This document shows, piece after piece, positions 17,765 to 27,026 of a stretch of 64,000 bases of DNA. The notes under the pieces are model-generated. The model saw only the letters and a list, made by a program, of their open reading frames with translations, ran no database searches and was not told the origin of the DNA. The position numbers and the translations under genes are program-made. Where the stretch lies: positions 124,001 to 188,000 of the forward strand of contig JAXMHA010000001.1 in assembly GCA_046347015.1 (NCBI GenBank), in the 5' to 3' direction. Positions within the stretch are counted from its first letter, which is position 1; the number at the start of each line of letters is the position of its first letter. Origin of the DNA: Dokdonella_A sp046347015 (GTDB lineage: Bacteria; Pseudomonadota; Gammaproteobacteria; Xanthomonadales; Rhodanobacteraceae).

Positions 17765-18184
17765 TCACGGCGGCCCGGCAATCAGCGTCGCCAGCGCCCG
17801 CGGAATCACGCTCGGGCGGAACTTCGCGGCATCGACGCAGGCGATCCGTACCGTCGCCTGCAGCAGCGGCGGAGACTCCGCGCCGCGCAGCAGGGCCTGC
17901 TCGACCACGAGACTCGCACTGCGCAGGACCGCGAGGCGCAGCGTCACGGTCAGTTCGTCGTCGAGCCGTGCCGGGGCGTCGAATGCGATCTCCATCCGGT
18001 GCACGACGAACACGACGCCGTGCTGGTCGCGCAAGGCCTGCTGGCCGAGGCCGACACTGCGCAGCCATTCGGTCCGCGCACGCTCGAGGAAATGCAGGTA
18101 GCGCGCGTGGTAGACGACGCCACCGGCATCGGTGTCCTCCCAGTACACGCGCACCGGCCAGCGGAACTCGCGCACCGCGTCCAC
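17765..18184 (-). CDS. ybgC: tol-pal system-associated acyl-CoA thioesterase YbgC
   Basis: A hot-dog-fold thioesterase with the family motif YWEDTDAGGVVYHARYL containing the catalytic aspartate. From GTG 18184 it is 139 residues, close to the family length, and begins just before the conserved FRWPVRVYW. An ATG at 18271 would add 29 residues of Ala/Arg-rich sequence and overlap ruvB by 20 bases. Neither start has a strong ribosome binding site. YbgC acts on acyl-CoA or acyl-ACP and binds phospholipid-synthesis enzymes in E. coli. It leads the tol operon and follows ruvB. Confidence 0.9.
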   Translation of the reverse strand: MDAVREFRWPVRVYWEDTDAGGVVYHARYLHFLERARTEWLRSVGLGQQALRDQHGVVFVVHRMEIAFDAPARLDDELTVTLRLAVLRSASLVVEQALLRGAESPPLLQATVRIACVDAAKFRPSVIPRALATLIAGPP

Positions 18185-18251
18185 CGATCCGCCCGCGCGG
18201 GGTTGCCGGCGCGGGCGTTCGATCGCCGCCGTCGGCGCCGTGGCCCTCGCC

Positions 18252-19307
18252 TCAGCCGTCACGCGGCGCATCTCCGTCCGGCACGAACAGGTCGCCCGCC
18301 GCCGGGCGCGCGGGTGGCGTCAATCCGAGGTGCAGGTACGCCTTGCGCGTTGCGATGCGTCCGCGCGCCGTGCGCGCGAGGAAGCCCTGCTGGATCAGGA
18401 ACGGCTCGAGCACGTCCTCGATCGTGCCGCGTTCCTCGCTGAGCGCGGCAGCCAGCGACTCGACGCCGACCGGTCCGCCACCGAACGTGTCGATGACCAG
18501 CGCCAGCAGGCGCCGGTCCAGGGCGTCGAAGCCTTCGCCATCGACCTCGAGCAGTTCGAGCGCGGCACCGGCCGTCGCGCGGTCGACGACGCCACCGGCG
18601 CGAATTTCGGCAAAGTCGCGCACGCGGCGCAACAGGCGGTTCGCGATGCGCGGCGTGCCGCGCGCGCGCCGCGCGATTTCCGCGGCGCCGTCGGCGTCGC
18701 ACGCGATGCCGAGGATCTTCGCCGAACGGCGCACGATCCCGGCGAGTTCCAGCGGACTGTAGAACTCGAGCCGCTGCACGATGCCGAAGCGGTCGCGGAG
18801 CGGCGCGGTGAGGAGTCCCGCCCGGGTGGTCGCGCCGACCAAGGTGAATGGCGGCAGGTCGAGCTTGATCGAACGCGCGGCGGGTCCCTCGCCGAGCATG
18901 ATGTCGATCTGGAAGTCCTCGAGCGCCGGATACAACACTTCCTCGACGACCGGCGACAGGCGGTGGATCTCGTCGACGAACAACACGTCGCGCGGCTGCA
19001 GGTTGGTCAACAGCGCGGCGAGGTCGCCCGGCCGCTCCAGCACCGGGCCCGAGGTCGCGCGCAGGTTCACGCCGAGCTCGTTCGCGATCACGTGCGACAG
19101 CGTCGTCTTGCCGAGGCCCGGCGGGCCGAAGATCAACACATGGTCGAGTGCGTGCTCGCGACGTCGCGCGGCTTCGATCGCGATGCCGAGCTGCTCGCGC
19201 ACCGTGCGCTGGCCGAGATAGTCGCCGAAGGTGCGCGGCCGGATCGAGCGCTCGACGGCCTCGTCTTCGGGGATGGCGGCGGCGGCAACGACGCGGGGCT
19301 CGGGCAT
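18252..19307 (-). CDS. ruvB: Holliday junction branch migration helicase RuvB
   Basis: 351 residues. Walker A GPPGLGKT is at residues 61-68, Walker B in VLFVDEIHRL, and the sensor/arginine finger region in ATTRAGLLTAPLRDRFG; the C-terminal winged helix follows. RuvB hexamers drive branch migration with RuvA. Unusually, kup lies between ruvA and ruvB, so the usual ruvAB pair is split and ruvB is preceded by 178 bases without a gene, which could hold its own promoter. Confidence 0.97.
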   Translation of the reverse strand: MPEPRVVAAAAIPEDEAVERSIRPRTFGDYLGQRTVREQLGIAIEAARRREHALDHVLIFGPPGLGKTTLSHVIANELGVNLRATSGPVLERPGDLAALLTNLQPRDVLFVDEIHRLSPVVEEVLYPALEDFQIDIMLGEGPAARSIKLDLPPFTLVGATTRAGLLTAPLRDRFGIVQRLEFYSPLELAGIVRRSAKILGIACDADGAAEIARRARGTPRIANRLLRRVRDFAEIRAGGVVDRATAGAALELLEVDGEGFDALDRRLLALVIDTFGGGPVGVESLAAALSEERGTIEDVLEPFLIQQGFLARTARGRIATRKAYLHLGLTPPARPAAGDLFVPDGDAPRDG

Positions 19308-19485
19308 GCGCGGGGCTGGCAGGCGGAAATCCGCGTGATTATCGTCGCCCGGAGCCCTTGCGGGTAGCCGTCCGGCCGCGGGCGATGGCCGCGGTTCATC
19401 ATCGGGCGGGAAGCGCCCGTCCTCCGGTCGCCCGTCCGCGCCGGATCGCGGGACCCCCGCGAAGCCGTGCCGCGGCGTCCGTGTG

Positions 19486-21396
19486 TCAGATTTCGACCTG
19501 GGTGCCGAGCTCGATCAGGCGATTGCCGGGAATCTGGAAGAACGCGGTGGCCGGAAGCGCATTGCGGGTCATGAACGCGAACAACGTGTCGCGCCATTTC
19601 ACCATGCCGGCCCGGTTCGCCGCGACGATGCTCTCGCGGCTGATGAAGAACGTCGTATCCATCATGTCGAACGGCGTGCCGCAGGCCCTGACGCGGCCCA
19701 TCGCCTCGGGCACGTCGGCATCCTCGGCGAAGCCGAAGCGCAGCACGAGCCGATAGAAGTCATTGCCGAGCGGCGTGATCTCGCGCCGCTCGCCCTCGTC
19801 GGCCTTCGGTTGCTCGAGCGTCTCGACGGTCAGCAGGATGTTGCGCTCGTGCAGCACCTTGTTGTGCTTCAGGTTGTGCAGCAGCGCATTGGGCACGCCT
19901 TCCTGCAGCGTCGTCAGGAACACCGCCGTGCCGGGCACGCGCACCGGCGGATGCGCGGCAATCGACGCGAGGAACGGTTCGAGCGCGAGCCCGCCCTGCT
20001 GGATTTCCCGCTGCACCAGTTCGCGGCCGCGGCGCCACGTGCTCATCACCGCGAACACCGCGATGCCGAGCACGATCGGAAACCAGCCGCCGTGTTCGAT
20101 CTTGTCGATGTTGCCGACCAGGAACGCGAGGTCGATGGTCAGGAACAGCCCGCCGATCGCAAGGGATCGCCAGAGGCCCCAGTGCCAGATGCGGTGGAAC
20201 ACGATCGTCACCAGCAGCGTGTCCATCGTCATGCAGCCAACCACCGCGATGCCGTACGCCGCGGCGAGGTTGGCGGATGAGCGGAAGCCCAGCACCACCG
20301 CGACGATCAGCACCAGCAGCATGCGATTGATCCACGGCAGGTAAATCTGGCCCCGTTGTTCGCGCGAGGTGTGCCGGACTTCCATGCGTGGCAGGTAGCC
20401 GAGCTGGATCGCCTCGCGGGCGACCGAAAACGCACCGGAGATCACCGATTGCGACGCGATGATCGCCGCGACCGTCGACAGCACGATCATCGGCAGCAGC
20501 AGGGCGTGCGGCGCCAGCAGGTAGAACGGGTTCGCCGCCTTGGCCGGATCGTGGATCAGCAATGAGCCCTGTCCGAAGTAGTTCAGCACCAGCGCCGGCA
20601 GGATGAAGCTGAACCAGGACACGCGGATTGGCTTGCGCCCGAAATGGCCCATGTCGGCGTACAGCGCCTCGGCACCGGTCATGCACAGCACGACCGAACC
20701 GAGCGCGATGATGGCCGTCCAGCCATTGTCGCGCAGGAATGCCACCGCATACATCGGCGACAGTGCGCGCAGAACGTGGGGGTTGCCGGCGACCTCGATC
20801 GCGCCCAGCACCGCGATCGTGATGAACCACAGCGACATGATCGGACCGAACACCGCGCCGACCCGCCCGGTGCCGTGGTTCTGCAGCACGAACAACAAGA
20901 TGATGATCACGACCGTCACCGGCACGATCCAGTGCTCGAGCCCGGGCGCTGCGACCTGCAGGCCCTCGACGGCGGAAAGTACCGAGATCGCCGGCGTGAT
21001 GACGCCGTCGCCGAAGAACAGCGAAGCGCCGAACAGGCCGACGATGACGACCGCCCAGCGGGCGCGGGGATTGGCGCGCAACGCGCGCTGCACCAACGCC
21101 GTCAACGCCATGATGCCGCCTTCGCCCTTGTTGTCGGCGCGCATGATGAAACCGGCGTACTTCACCGAGACGACCATCACCAGCGACCAGAACACCAGCG
21201 ACAGCACGCCGAGGACGTTCTCCGGAGACGGCGGAATCCCGTGCTCCCCGAAGGTCTCCTTCATCGTGTACAGCGGGCTGGTGCCGATGTCGCCGTAGAC
21301 GACGCCCATCGCGCCGAGGGCGAGCATGGCAAGCCGCCGCCGGGTGTCGCCTTCCGGGGCGGGCGCACTGGTCGGATTGCCCATTGGCGTACCCAT
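19486..21396 (-). CDS. kup: low-affinity potassium uptake protein Kup
   Basis: 636 residues. The N-terminal ALGAMGVVYGDIGTSPLYTMKE is the family signature, followed by about twelve membrane helices and a C-terminal cytoplasmic domain of some 150 residues. Kup imports K+, probably with protons, and matters under acid or hyperosmotic conditions. The ATG is 6 bases after the ruvA stop on the same strand, so it is probably read from the ruvC-ruvA transcript. A kup gene between ruvA and ruvB is not the common arrangement and looks like an insertion into the ruv operon. Confidence 0.96.
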   Translation of the reverse strand: MGTPMGNPTSAPAPEGDTRRRLAMLALGAMGVVYGDIGTSPLYTMKETFGEHGIPPSPENVLGVLSLVFWSLVMVVSVKYAGFIMRADNKGEGGIMALTALVQRALRANPRARWAVVIVGLFGASLFFGDGVITPAISVLSAVEGLQVAAPGLEHWIVPVTVVIIILLFVLQNHGTGRVGAVFGPIMSLWFITIAVLGAIEVAGNPHVLRALSPMYAVAFLRDNGWTAIIALGSVVLCMTGAEALYADMGHFGRKPIRVSWFSFILPALVLNYFGQGSLLIHDPAKAANPFYLLAPHALLLPMIVLSTVAAIIASQSVISGAFSVAREAIQLGYLPRMEVRHTSREQRGQIYLPWINRMLLVLIVAVVLGFRSSANLAAAYGIAVVGCMTMDTLLVTIVFHRIWHWGLWRSLAIGGLFLTIDLAFLVGNIDKIEHGGWFPIVLGIAVFAVMSTWRRGRELVQREIQQGGLALEPFLASIAAHPPVRVPGTAVFLTTLQEGVPNALLHNLKHNKVLHERNILLTVETLEQPKADEGERREITPLGNDFYRLVLRFGFAEDADVPEAMGRVRACGTPFDMMDTTFFISRESIVAANRAGMVKWRDTLFAFMTRNALPATAFFQIPGNRLIELGTQVEI

Positions 21397-21402
21397 GAGC
21401 GG

Positions 21403-21996
21403 TCAGCCCAGCGCCGCTTTCAGCGCCTTGCGCAGGATGGCCTCGGCATCGTCGCCCGGCGCCGCCGCGTCGCGCACCAGACGCGCAACTTCCGCCGGCC
21501 GGTAACCGAGTGCCTGCAGTGCAGCGCTCGCCTCGTGCGCCGGATCGGCGGGAACCGCTGCGCCAGTGGCAGTCGTTCCGGTCATGCGCGCGTCGCCGAC
21601 CCGGTCGCGCAACTCGACGACGATCCGCTCGGCAGTACGCTTGCCGATGCCCGGGATGCGTGTCAGCGCGGCGCTATCGCCTTCCTGCACGAGCCGCACG
21701 AAATCGTCGGTGCCGACGCCGGACAGCACCGCGAGCGCCGTTTTCGCACCGATGCCGCTGACCTTCAGCAGGTTGCGAAACAACGAGCGCTCCGCCTCGC
21801 GCAGGAATCCGTACAGCACCGCGGTGTCCTCGCGGATCGCGTAATGAACGAACAGGCTGACCTCGGTGCCGGGTTCGGGCAGGTCGAACACGGTCGACAT
21901 CGGCGCTTCGAGCTCGTAGCCGACGCCGCCGCCCGCCTCGACGATCAGCCACGGCGGGCGTTTCGACACCAGCGTGCCGCGCAGCCGACCGATCAC
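21403..21996 (-). CDS. ruvA: Holliday junction branch migration protein RuvA
   Basis: 197 residues starting MIGRLRGTL as in the family. The OB-fold is followed by two helix-hairpin-helix motifs (LLKVSGIGAKTALAVLSGV and ALTRIPGIGKRTAERIVVEL) and a C-terminal RuvB-binding domain after an Ala/Pro linker. RuvA tetramers bind four-way junctions. The start overlaps the ruvC stop by 4 bases. Confidence 0.97.
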   Translation of the reverse strand: MIGRLRGTLVSKRPPWLIVEAGGGVGYELEAPMSTVFDLPEPGTEVSLFVHYAIREDTAVLYGFLREAERSLFRNLLKVSGIGAKTALAVLSGVGTDDFVRLVQEGDSAALTRIPGIGKRTAERIVVELRDRVGDARMTGTTATGAAVPADPAHEASAALQALGYRPAEVARLVRDAAAPGDDAEAILRKALKAALG

Positions 21997-22514
21997 CGCC
22001 GCCGCCTCAGCGCACCGCGGGCGACGCCGATGCGCGCCAGCGAATGCCGCACGTGCGCGTGCGTCAATGCGACTGCCAGCGCATCGGCCGCGTCGGCCTG
22101 CAGCCGCTCGTCGAGCCCGAGCAGGAGGCGGACCATGTGCTGCACCTGCGCCTTGTCGCCGGCACCGCTGCCGACGACGGACAGCTTGATCTCGCGCGCC
22201 GCGTATTCGCTGATGGCGAGCCCGTGGCTGACCGCGGCGCAGATCGCCGCGCCGCGCGCCTGGCCGAGCTTCAGCGCCGAGTCCGCGTTGCGCGACACGA
22301 ACACCCGTTCGACCACGGCCTCGGCCGGCGCGTAGCGGGCGATGATCGCGCCGGTGTCGTCGAAGATGCGGCGCAGGCGTTCCGCGAAATCGCCGGCCTG
22401 CGCGAGCGCCAGCGTGGCATGGAAAACATGGGAGGTGCGGCCCGCTGCATCGACGTCGATGATGCCGATGCCGGTGAAGCGGGAGCCGGGGTCGATGCCG
22501 ACGATGCGCGTCAT
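21993..22514 (-). CDS. ruvC: crossover junction endodeoxyribonuclease RuvC
   Basis: 173 residues from ATG 22514, equal to the E. coli length; the family begins MTRIVGIDPGS. An upstream ATG at 22595 would add 27 unconserved residues. Catalytic acidic residues are visible: Asp8 in GIDPGS, Glu in AVVERVF, and the C-terminal ADALAVALTHAH. RuvC resolves Holliday junctions by paired nicks. It overlaps ruvA by 4 bases and lies 117 bases after yebC. Confidence 0.96.
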   Translation of the reverse strand: MTRIVGIDPGSRFTGIGIIDVDAAGRTSHVFHATLALAQAGDFAERLRRIFDDTGAIIARYAPAEAVVERVFVSRNADSALKLGQARGAAICAAVSHGLAISEYAAREIKLSVVGSGAGDKAQVQHMVRLLLGLDERLQADAADALAVALTHAHVRHSLARIGVARGALRRRR

Positions 22515-22631
22515 CGCCAGCGACACCGGAATCGCGCCGAGGGCGGCAACCGCCGGCATGTCAGGCCGCGGGCCACCACGCCCGACCGGCGGCAACGCAA
22601 CACACGCCTGCCGGCACGCGATCAGGGGCCG

Positions 22632-23372
22632 TCATTGGAACGCCTCGGCCGGCAAGTCGGCATTCGAATGCACGTCTTGCACATCGTCGAGTTCTTCGAG
22701 CCAGTCGAGCAGCTTCGCGACCGTGACCGCGCTTTCCCCCGTCAATGGGACTTCGATGTCGGCGCGTTGCTCGATCTCGCCGCGATCCGGCTTGATTCCG
22801 GCGTTCGTCAGTGCTTCGCGGACCGCCTCGAACCCCGCGGGAGAGGTCAGCACCTCGATCGATCCATCCTCGGGGTAGGTCACGACATCGTCGGCCCCGG
22901 CCTCGAGTGCCGCTTCGAGAACACGGTTCTCGTCGGTCCCCGGTGCGTACGACAGCACGCCGACGGTGCGGAACAGGTGCGCGACCGAACCCGACGTCCC
23001 GAGGTTGCCGCCGAACTTGGAGAACGCATGGCGCACGTCCGCGACGGTGCGCTGCCGGTTGTCGGTCATGCAGTCGACCATGACCGCGACGCCGCCGGGC
23101 GCATAGCCCTCGTAGCGGATTTCCTCGTATTCGACACCCTCGAGGGTTCCGGTCGCCTTCTTGATGGCGCGGTCGATCGTGTCGCGCGGCATGTTCGCGG
23201 CGAGGCCTTTGTCGATCGCGAGCCGCAGGCGCGGGTTGCCGGCCGGGTCACCGCCGCCGTTGCGCGCGGCGATCGTGATCTCGCGGATCACCCGCGTGAA
23301 CACCTTCCCGCGCCGCGCGTCCTGCGCGTTCTTGCGGTGCTGGATGTTCGCCCACTTGGAATGACCCGACAT
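22632..23372 (-). CDS. yebC: YebC/PmpR family transcriptional regulator / translation factor
   Basis: 246 residues starting MSGHSKWANIQHRKNAQDARRG, the invariant YebC N terminus. The three-domain fold is intact to the acidic C terminus (LLDWLEELDDVQDVHSNAD). Members bind DNA in some species, and recent work on the family assigns a role in relieving ribosome stalling. It lies 117 bases upstream of ruvC and 79 bases after the hydrolase gene, in the common aspS-yebC-ruvC neighbourhood. Confidence 0.96.
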   Translation of the reverse strand: MSGHSKWANIQHRKNAQDARRGKVFTRVIREITIAARNGGGDPAGNPRLRLAIDKGLAANMPRDTIDRAIKKATGTLEGVEYEEIRYEGYAPGGVAVMVDCMTDNRQRTVADVRHAFSKFGGNLGTSGSVAHLFRTVGVLSYAPGTDENRVLEAALEAGADDVVTYPEDGSIEVLTSPAGFEAVREALTNAGIKPDRGEIEQRADIEVPLTGESAVTVAKLLDWLEELDDVQDVHSNADLPAEAFQ

Positions 23373-23451
23373 GCCCCTGACCCGCCTGATTCATGCGGCC
23401 GCAGATTCTAACAGGGACCTCCAACCGGAGGCCCGCTTCCGGCGGGCCGCG

Positions 23452-24078
23452 TCAGGCCGTGCCGCCGAAATGGCCGGTGCGCAGGAATGCCGCCGTCATG
23501 TCCGCCACTTCCGCCGAAAACAGCAGGCCGACATGCGTCGCCGACACGGTCCGGTGCTCGCGCATGCCGGCGATCTCGGTTTCCGCGACCGCGACGGTCC
23601 CATCGTGCGGCGCGCTGAGCGGGCCGACCGCGACGCCGAGGCCGAAGGGAACGGTACCGGCGATGACGCCGAGCGGGCGCTTCGCGTGCCAGCCGTCGAT
23701 GCCCTTCGTCAACATGCCGGCGCTGCGGCCGAGCACGATGCGCCCGCCCGGGAAATGCGCGACGCTGCGCGCGAGCGCGCTGCCGGCGAGCGGCGAGCCG
23801 AGGCAGACGACTTTCCCCGGCGGCAGGTCGGGCGCCGCGGCGAGCGCGGTCAGCGCGACCAGCCCGCCGAGGCTGTGGCCGACCAGGTGCAGGCGGTCGG
23901 CATGCGCGCGTCGCGCGCGCTCGAGCAGCGCCGCGACGGCCGCGTCCGGCCCGCGCGCGACGCTCGAATAGTCGAAAGTTTCGACGTCGAGCCCGGCGTT
24001 GCGCAGGCGCCGCGCCAGCGGCAGCAACGAAAAGCCGCGCATCCACAGGCCATGCAGCAGGATCGCGTGTTCGGTCAC
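23452..24078 (-). CDS. alpha/beta-fold hydrolase (lipase/esterase-like, function unknown)
   Basis: 208 residues from GTG 24078, which overlaps the aspS stop by 4 bases (GTGA); no ATG is near the family start, so coupled GTG initiation is the best reading. The oxyanion stretch AILLHGLWMRG and the nucleophile elbow GHSLGG (Ser in LVGHSLGGLVAL) are clear, and a late ATHVGLLFSAEV supplies the likely catalytic histidine. Proteins of this type next to aspS are annotated as alpha/beta hydrolases of unknown substrate. No signal peptide is seen. Confidence 0.85.
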   Translation of the reverse strand: MTEHAILLHGLWMRGFSLLPLARRLRNAGLDVETFDYSSVARGPDAAVAALLERARRAHADRLHLVGHSLGGLVALTALAAAPDLPPGKVVCLGSPLAGSALARSVAHFPGGRIVLGRSAGMLTKGIDGWHAKRPLGVIAGTVPFGLGVAVGPLSAPHDGTVAVAETEIAGMREHRTVSATHVGLLFSAEVADMTAAFLRTGHFGGTA

Positions 24079-25847
24079 GGCGTGCGTCTTGCCGGGTCGA
24101 CGACGTCGATGTGCAGGTCGTGCAATTGGCTCGCCGATACCGGAGACGGTGCGGCCGACATCAGGTCCTGCGCGCTGGTCGTCTTCGGGAACGCAATCAC
24201 GTCGCGGATCGCGTCGGTACCGGCCAGCAGCATCGCGAGGCGGTCGACGCCGAACGCGATGCCGCCGTGCGGGGGCGCGCCGCATTCGAGCGCATCGAGC
24301 AGGAAGCCGAACTTCGCGCGCGCCTCGTCGGCGTCGATCCCGAGCAGGCCGAACACCGCCTGCTGCATGTCGGGCCGGTGGATGCGGATCGACCCACCGC
24401 CGATCTCGGCGCCATTCAGCACCATGTCGTAGCCGCGGCTCACGGCATTGGCGGGATCGGCGGTCAGGGCCGCGACGTCGTCGACCTTCGGCGCCGTGAA
24501 CGGGTGGTGCAACGCGACGTGGCGCTGTTCCTGCGCGTCCCATTCGAACATCGGGAAATCGGTGACCCAGAGCGGCTTCCACCCGGTTGCGACGAGTCCG
24601 CGTTGCTGCGCCACCTGCAGCCGCAGCGCGCCCATGAACGTGCTGACGGCCTTCCACTCGCCGGCGCCGAACAGCAACGCATCGCCGTCGCGCGCCTGCG
24701 CCAGCGCGAGGATTCGCGCCAGCGCGGCCTCGTCGAGGAACTTGGCGATCGGCGAGCTGACCCCCTGCAGGCCCTTCGCGGCTTCGTCGACCTTGAGCCA
24801 CGCAAGGCCCTTCGCCCCGAACTTCGCCGCGTGCGCCGCAAGCTCGTCGAGCTGCTTGCGCGACAGCTCGGCGCCACCGGGCACACGCAGCGCCGCGACG
24901 CGGCCGCCCGCGTCGTTCGCCGGGCCCGCGAACACCTTGAACTCGACGTGCCGCACGGCTTCGGCGATGTCCACGAGTTCCATGCTGATGCGCAAGTCGG
25001 GCTTGTCCGAACCGTACCGCCGCATCGCCTCGTTCCATGTCAGGCGCGGGAACGGATCGGCGAGGGCGATGCCGCCGACGTCGCGGAATACGTCGCGGAT
25101 CATCGCCTCGACGGTGTCTTGCACGTCGCGCTCGGCGACGAACGCGAACTCCATGTCGAGCTGCGTGAATTCCGGCTGCCGGTCGGCGCGCAGGTCCTCG
25201 TCACGGAAGCAGCGCGCGATCTGGTAATAGCGGTCGAAGCCCGCGATCATCAGCAACTGCTTGAACAATTGCGGCGACTGCGGCAACGCGTAGAACTCGC
25301 CGGGATGGATGCGCGAGGGCACGAGGTAGTCGCGTGCGCCTTCCGGGGTCGCCCGCGTCAGCACGGGCGTCTCGATGTCCTGGAAGCCGCGCGCATCGAG
25401 CCAGCGTCGCAACGCCGCCACGAGGCGCGCCCGCAGGCGCAGCACCCGCTGCATTTCCGGGCGCCGCAAATCGAGGTAGCGGTACTTGAGCCGCATGTCC
25501 TCGTTGGGGCTTTCGTGCAGCGCGAACGGCAGGTTGCGCGCCGTGTTCAACACTTCAACACCGTCCGCGAGAACTTCGAAGCGCCCGGTCGGGATGCGGT
25601 CATTGGCGGTGATGCGCTCGCGCACCGTGCCGGTGACGCGCAAACACCATTCGTACCCGGCCGCCGATGCCGCCGCGAACGCGGCCTTGCGATCGGGATC
25701 GACGACGACCTGCACGATGCCGGTGTGGTCGCGCAGGTCGACGAACAGGACGCCGCCGTGGTGCCGGTGCGAATCGACCCAGCCGCACAGGGTCAGTTCA
25801 CGGCCAAGCTGGCCGGCGCCGATTTCACCGCAAAAGTGCGTCCGCAT
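24075..25847 (-). CDS. aspS: aspartate-tRNA ligase
   Basis: 590 residues from ATG 25847, the E. coli length; the family begins MRTHFCGEIGAGQLGRELTL. The OB-fold anticodon-binding domain (CGWVDSHRHHGGVLFVDLRD) is followed by the class II catalytic core with the GAD insertion and motif 3 (GIAFGVDRLAMLLAG). It charges tRNA-Asp, which is a queuosine-bearing tRNA, while queC and queE lie elsewhere in the window. The earlier in-frame ATG at 25925 adds unconserved residues. Confidence 0.97.
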   Translation of the reverse strand: MRTHFCGEIGAGQLGRELTLCGWVDSHRHHGGVLFVDLRDHTGIVQVVVDPDRKAAFAAASAAGYEWCLRVTGTVRERITANDRIPTGRFEVLADGVEVLNTARNLPFALHESPNEDMRLKYRYLDLRRPEMQRVLRLRARLVAALRRWLDARGFQDIETPVLTRATPEGARDYLVPSRIHPGEFYALPQSPQLFKQLLMIAGFDRYYQIARCFRDEDLRADRQPEFTQLDMEFAFVAERDVQDTVEAMIRDVFRDVGGIALADPFPRLTWNEAMRRYGSDKPDLRISMELVDIAEAVRHVEFKVFAGPANDAGGRVAALRVPGGAELSRKQLDELAAHAAKFGAKGLAWLKVDEAAKGLQGVSSPIAKFLDEAALARILALAQARDGDALLFGAGEWKAVSTFMGALRLQVAQQRGLVATGWKPLWVTDFPMFEWDAQEQRHVALHHPFTAPKVDDVAALTADPANAVSRGYDMVLNGAEIGGGSIRIHRPDMQQAVFGLLGIDADEARAKFGFLLDALECGAPPHGGIAFGVDRLAMLLAGTDAIRDVIAFPKTTSAQDLMSAAPSPVSASQLHDLHIDVVDPARRTP

Positions 25848-25994
25848 GCCGGGGACCCGCAGCCGCGCCACGGAACGGGCGCGGTAAAGGAAGCGCAATG
25901 TAGAGAGGAATCCGGACCGCCGCAACCGCGGCGGGCCCGGACCGCGGGAACCCGCAAGGATTTCAGGTTCCCGCGACCCCCGGCGGATTCCGCG

Positions 25995-26576
25995 TCAACG
26001 CCAGCGGCGATCGACGAGGAAGACGGCGGCGCAGCCCTGGTCGACCCAGACGCCGGCGCGGTTCCAGCCCCAGGTCCGGCCTTCGATGCACGGCGAGTTC
26101 GAGGTCTGGCGCTCGATCACGACACGACTGCCGCGGCCGGTATCGACCCGGCACATCTGGTAGCCGTAGCCCTGACTCGAGCAGGAGAAGCGGATCGGGC
26201 GATCCCAGCCCGGCCCGGGCTGCCAGCCATTGCCGGGGGGGACGTCCCAGCGGCGATCGACGCGGAAAACCGCGGCACAGCCGCCGTCGACCCACACGCC
26301 AGCGCGGTTCCAGCCCCACGTCTGGCCTTGTCGGCACGGTGTCTTGGACAGTTGCTGCATGATCGAAACGCGGCCGCCAATGCCGGTATCGACCCGGCAC
26401 ATCTGGTAGCCGTAGCCTTGGCTCTCGCAGCGCACGTTGAAACTCTGGTCCCAACCAGGTCCCGGGCGCCAGCCGCCGGGCCCGTAACCATAGCCGGGTT
26501 GCGCCATGGCGCCCGTCGACGCCGCGACGCCCGCCACCATCGAAATTGCCAAGGTTCCGCTTAGCCATCGAGACAT
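25995..26576 (-). CDS. secreted DUF3011-type protein with two tandem repeats
   Basis: 193 residues from ATG 26576, chosen because a typical signal peptide follows (residues 1-25, cut after GAMA). The mature part consists of two copies of a roughly 75-residue unit, residues 36-110 and 118-192, each with RPGPGWD or QPGPGWD, SQGYGYQMCRVDTG, WGWNRAGVWVD and GCAAVF. Each unit has four cysteines in conserved places, suggesting disulfides. This matches the DUF3011 pattern; no function is known. It sits between aspS and an FmdB gene, where other gammaproteobacteria usually have a DUF502 membrane protein. Confidence 0.82.
   Translation of the reverse strand: MSRWLSGTLAISMVAGVAASTGAMAQPGYGYGPGGWRPGPGWDQSFNVRCESQGYGYQMCRVDTGIGGRVSIMQQLSKTPCRQGQTWGWNRAGVWVDGGCAAVFRVDRRWDVPPGNGWQPGPGWDRPIRFSCSSQGYGYQMCRVDTGRGSRVVIERQTSNSPCIEGRTWGWNRAGVWVDQGCAAVFLVDRRWR
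26001..26471 (-). repeat. intragenic tandem duplication of a 225-base domain unit
   Basis: The two DUF3011-like units correspond to bases 26247-26471 and 26001-26225. They share long identical blocks, for example the bases coding SQGYGYQMCRVDTG and TWGWNRAGVWVD, and are separated by a 21-base spacer. The repeat period is 82 codons. It is a protein-domain duplication, not a mobile element. Confidence 0.85.
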
Positions 26577-26660
26577 CGCAACGCCCTCCGTGCCGGTCGA
26601 AGCCATGATTCTAGCCCGGAGCCGGGTGCGCGCAACACGGGGTCCGAACGTCAAAGGTTG

Positions 26661-27026
26661 TCAATCGGTCGATGGGCTCGTGGCGTCCGGCTTGGCCGCT
26701 GCCGTGGATTCCTTCGGTGCGGCTGCCCTTTCCGTGGCGGGGCTCGCTGCGGGCGCAGCGCCGGAACCATTCGCCGCCGGCTTGTCGTCGACTTTCGCCT
26801 TGGCGGGCTCGTCCGTGCTCGCCAGGTTGTGGCGAGTCTCGCCCTCGCCCTTGAAGTCGGTTTCGTACCAACCCTTGCCCGCGAGCCGGAACGCCGGCGC
26901 CGTCACCTGCCGGCGTACGGCAGCCTCGCCGCACTTCGGACAACGGTCCGGGTCCGGCGCGGACAGCTTCTGCAGCCGGTCGAAGCGGTGGCCGCAGTTC
27001 TGGCATTTGAAAACATAGATCGGCAT
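26661..27026 (-). CDS. FmdB family zinc ribbon protein
   Basis: 121 residues from ATG 27026. The N terminus MPIYVFKCQNCGHRFDRLQK and the second pair in DRCPKCGEAAVRR give the CxxC...CxxC zinc ribbon of FmdB-like regulators. The middle ends in FKGEGETRHNLAS and the rest is a low-complexity Ala/Lys/Ser tail of about 45 residues. The exact role of these small proteins is not known. In relatives the gene lies just upstream of aspS; here the DUF3011 gene separates the two. Confidence 0.88.
   Translation of the reverse strand: MPIYVFKCQNCGHRFDRLQKLSAPDPDRCPKCGEAAVRRQVTAPAFRLAGKGWYETDFKGEGETRHNLASTDEPAKAKVDDKPAANGSGAAPAASPATERAAAPKESTAAAKPDATSPSTD

Noticed and set aside
24075..24078. Overlap of the hydrolase start with aspS, considered as a gene fusion
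   Set aside because: The frames differ and the GTGA overlap is a normal coupled start; both proteins have complete family lengths.
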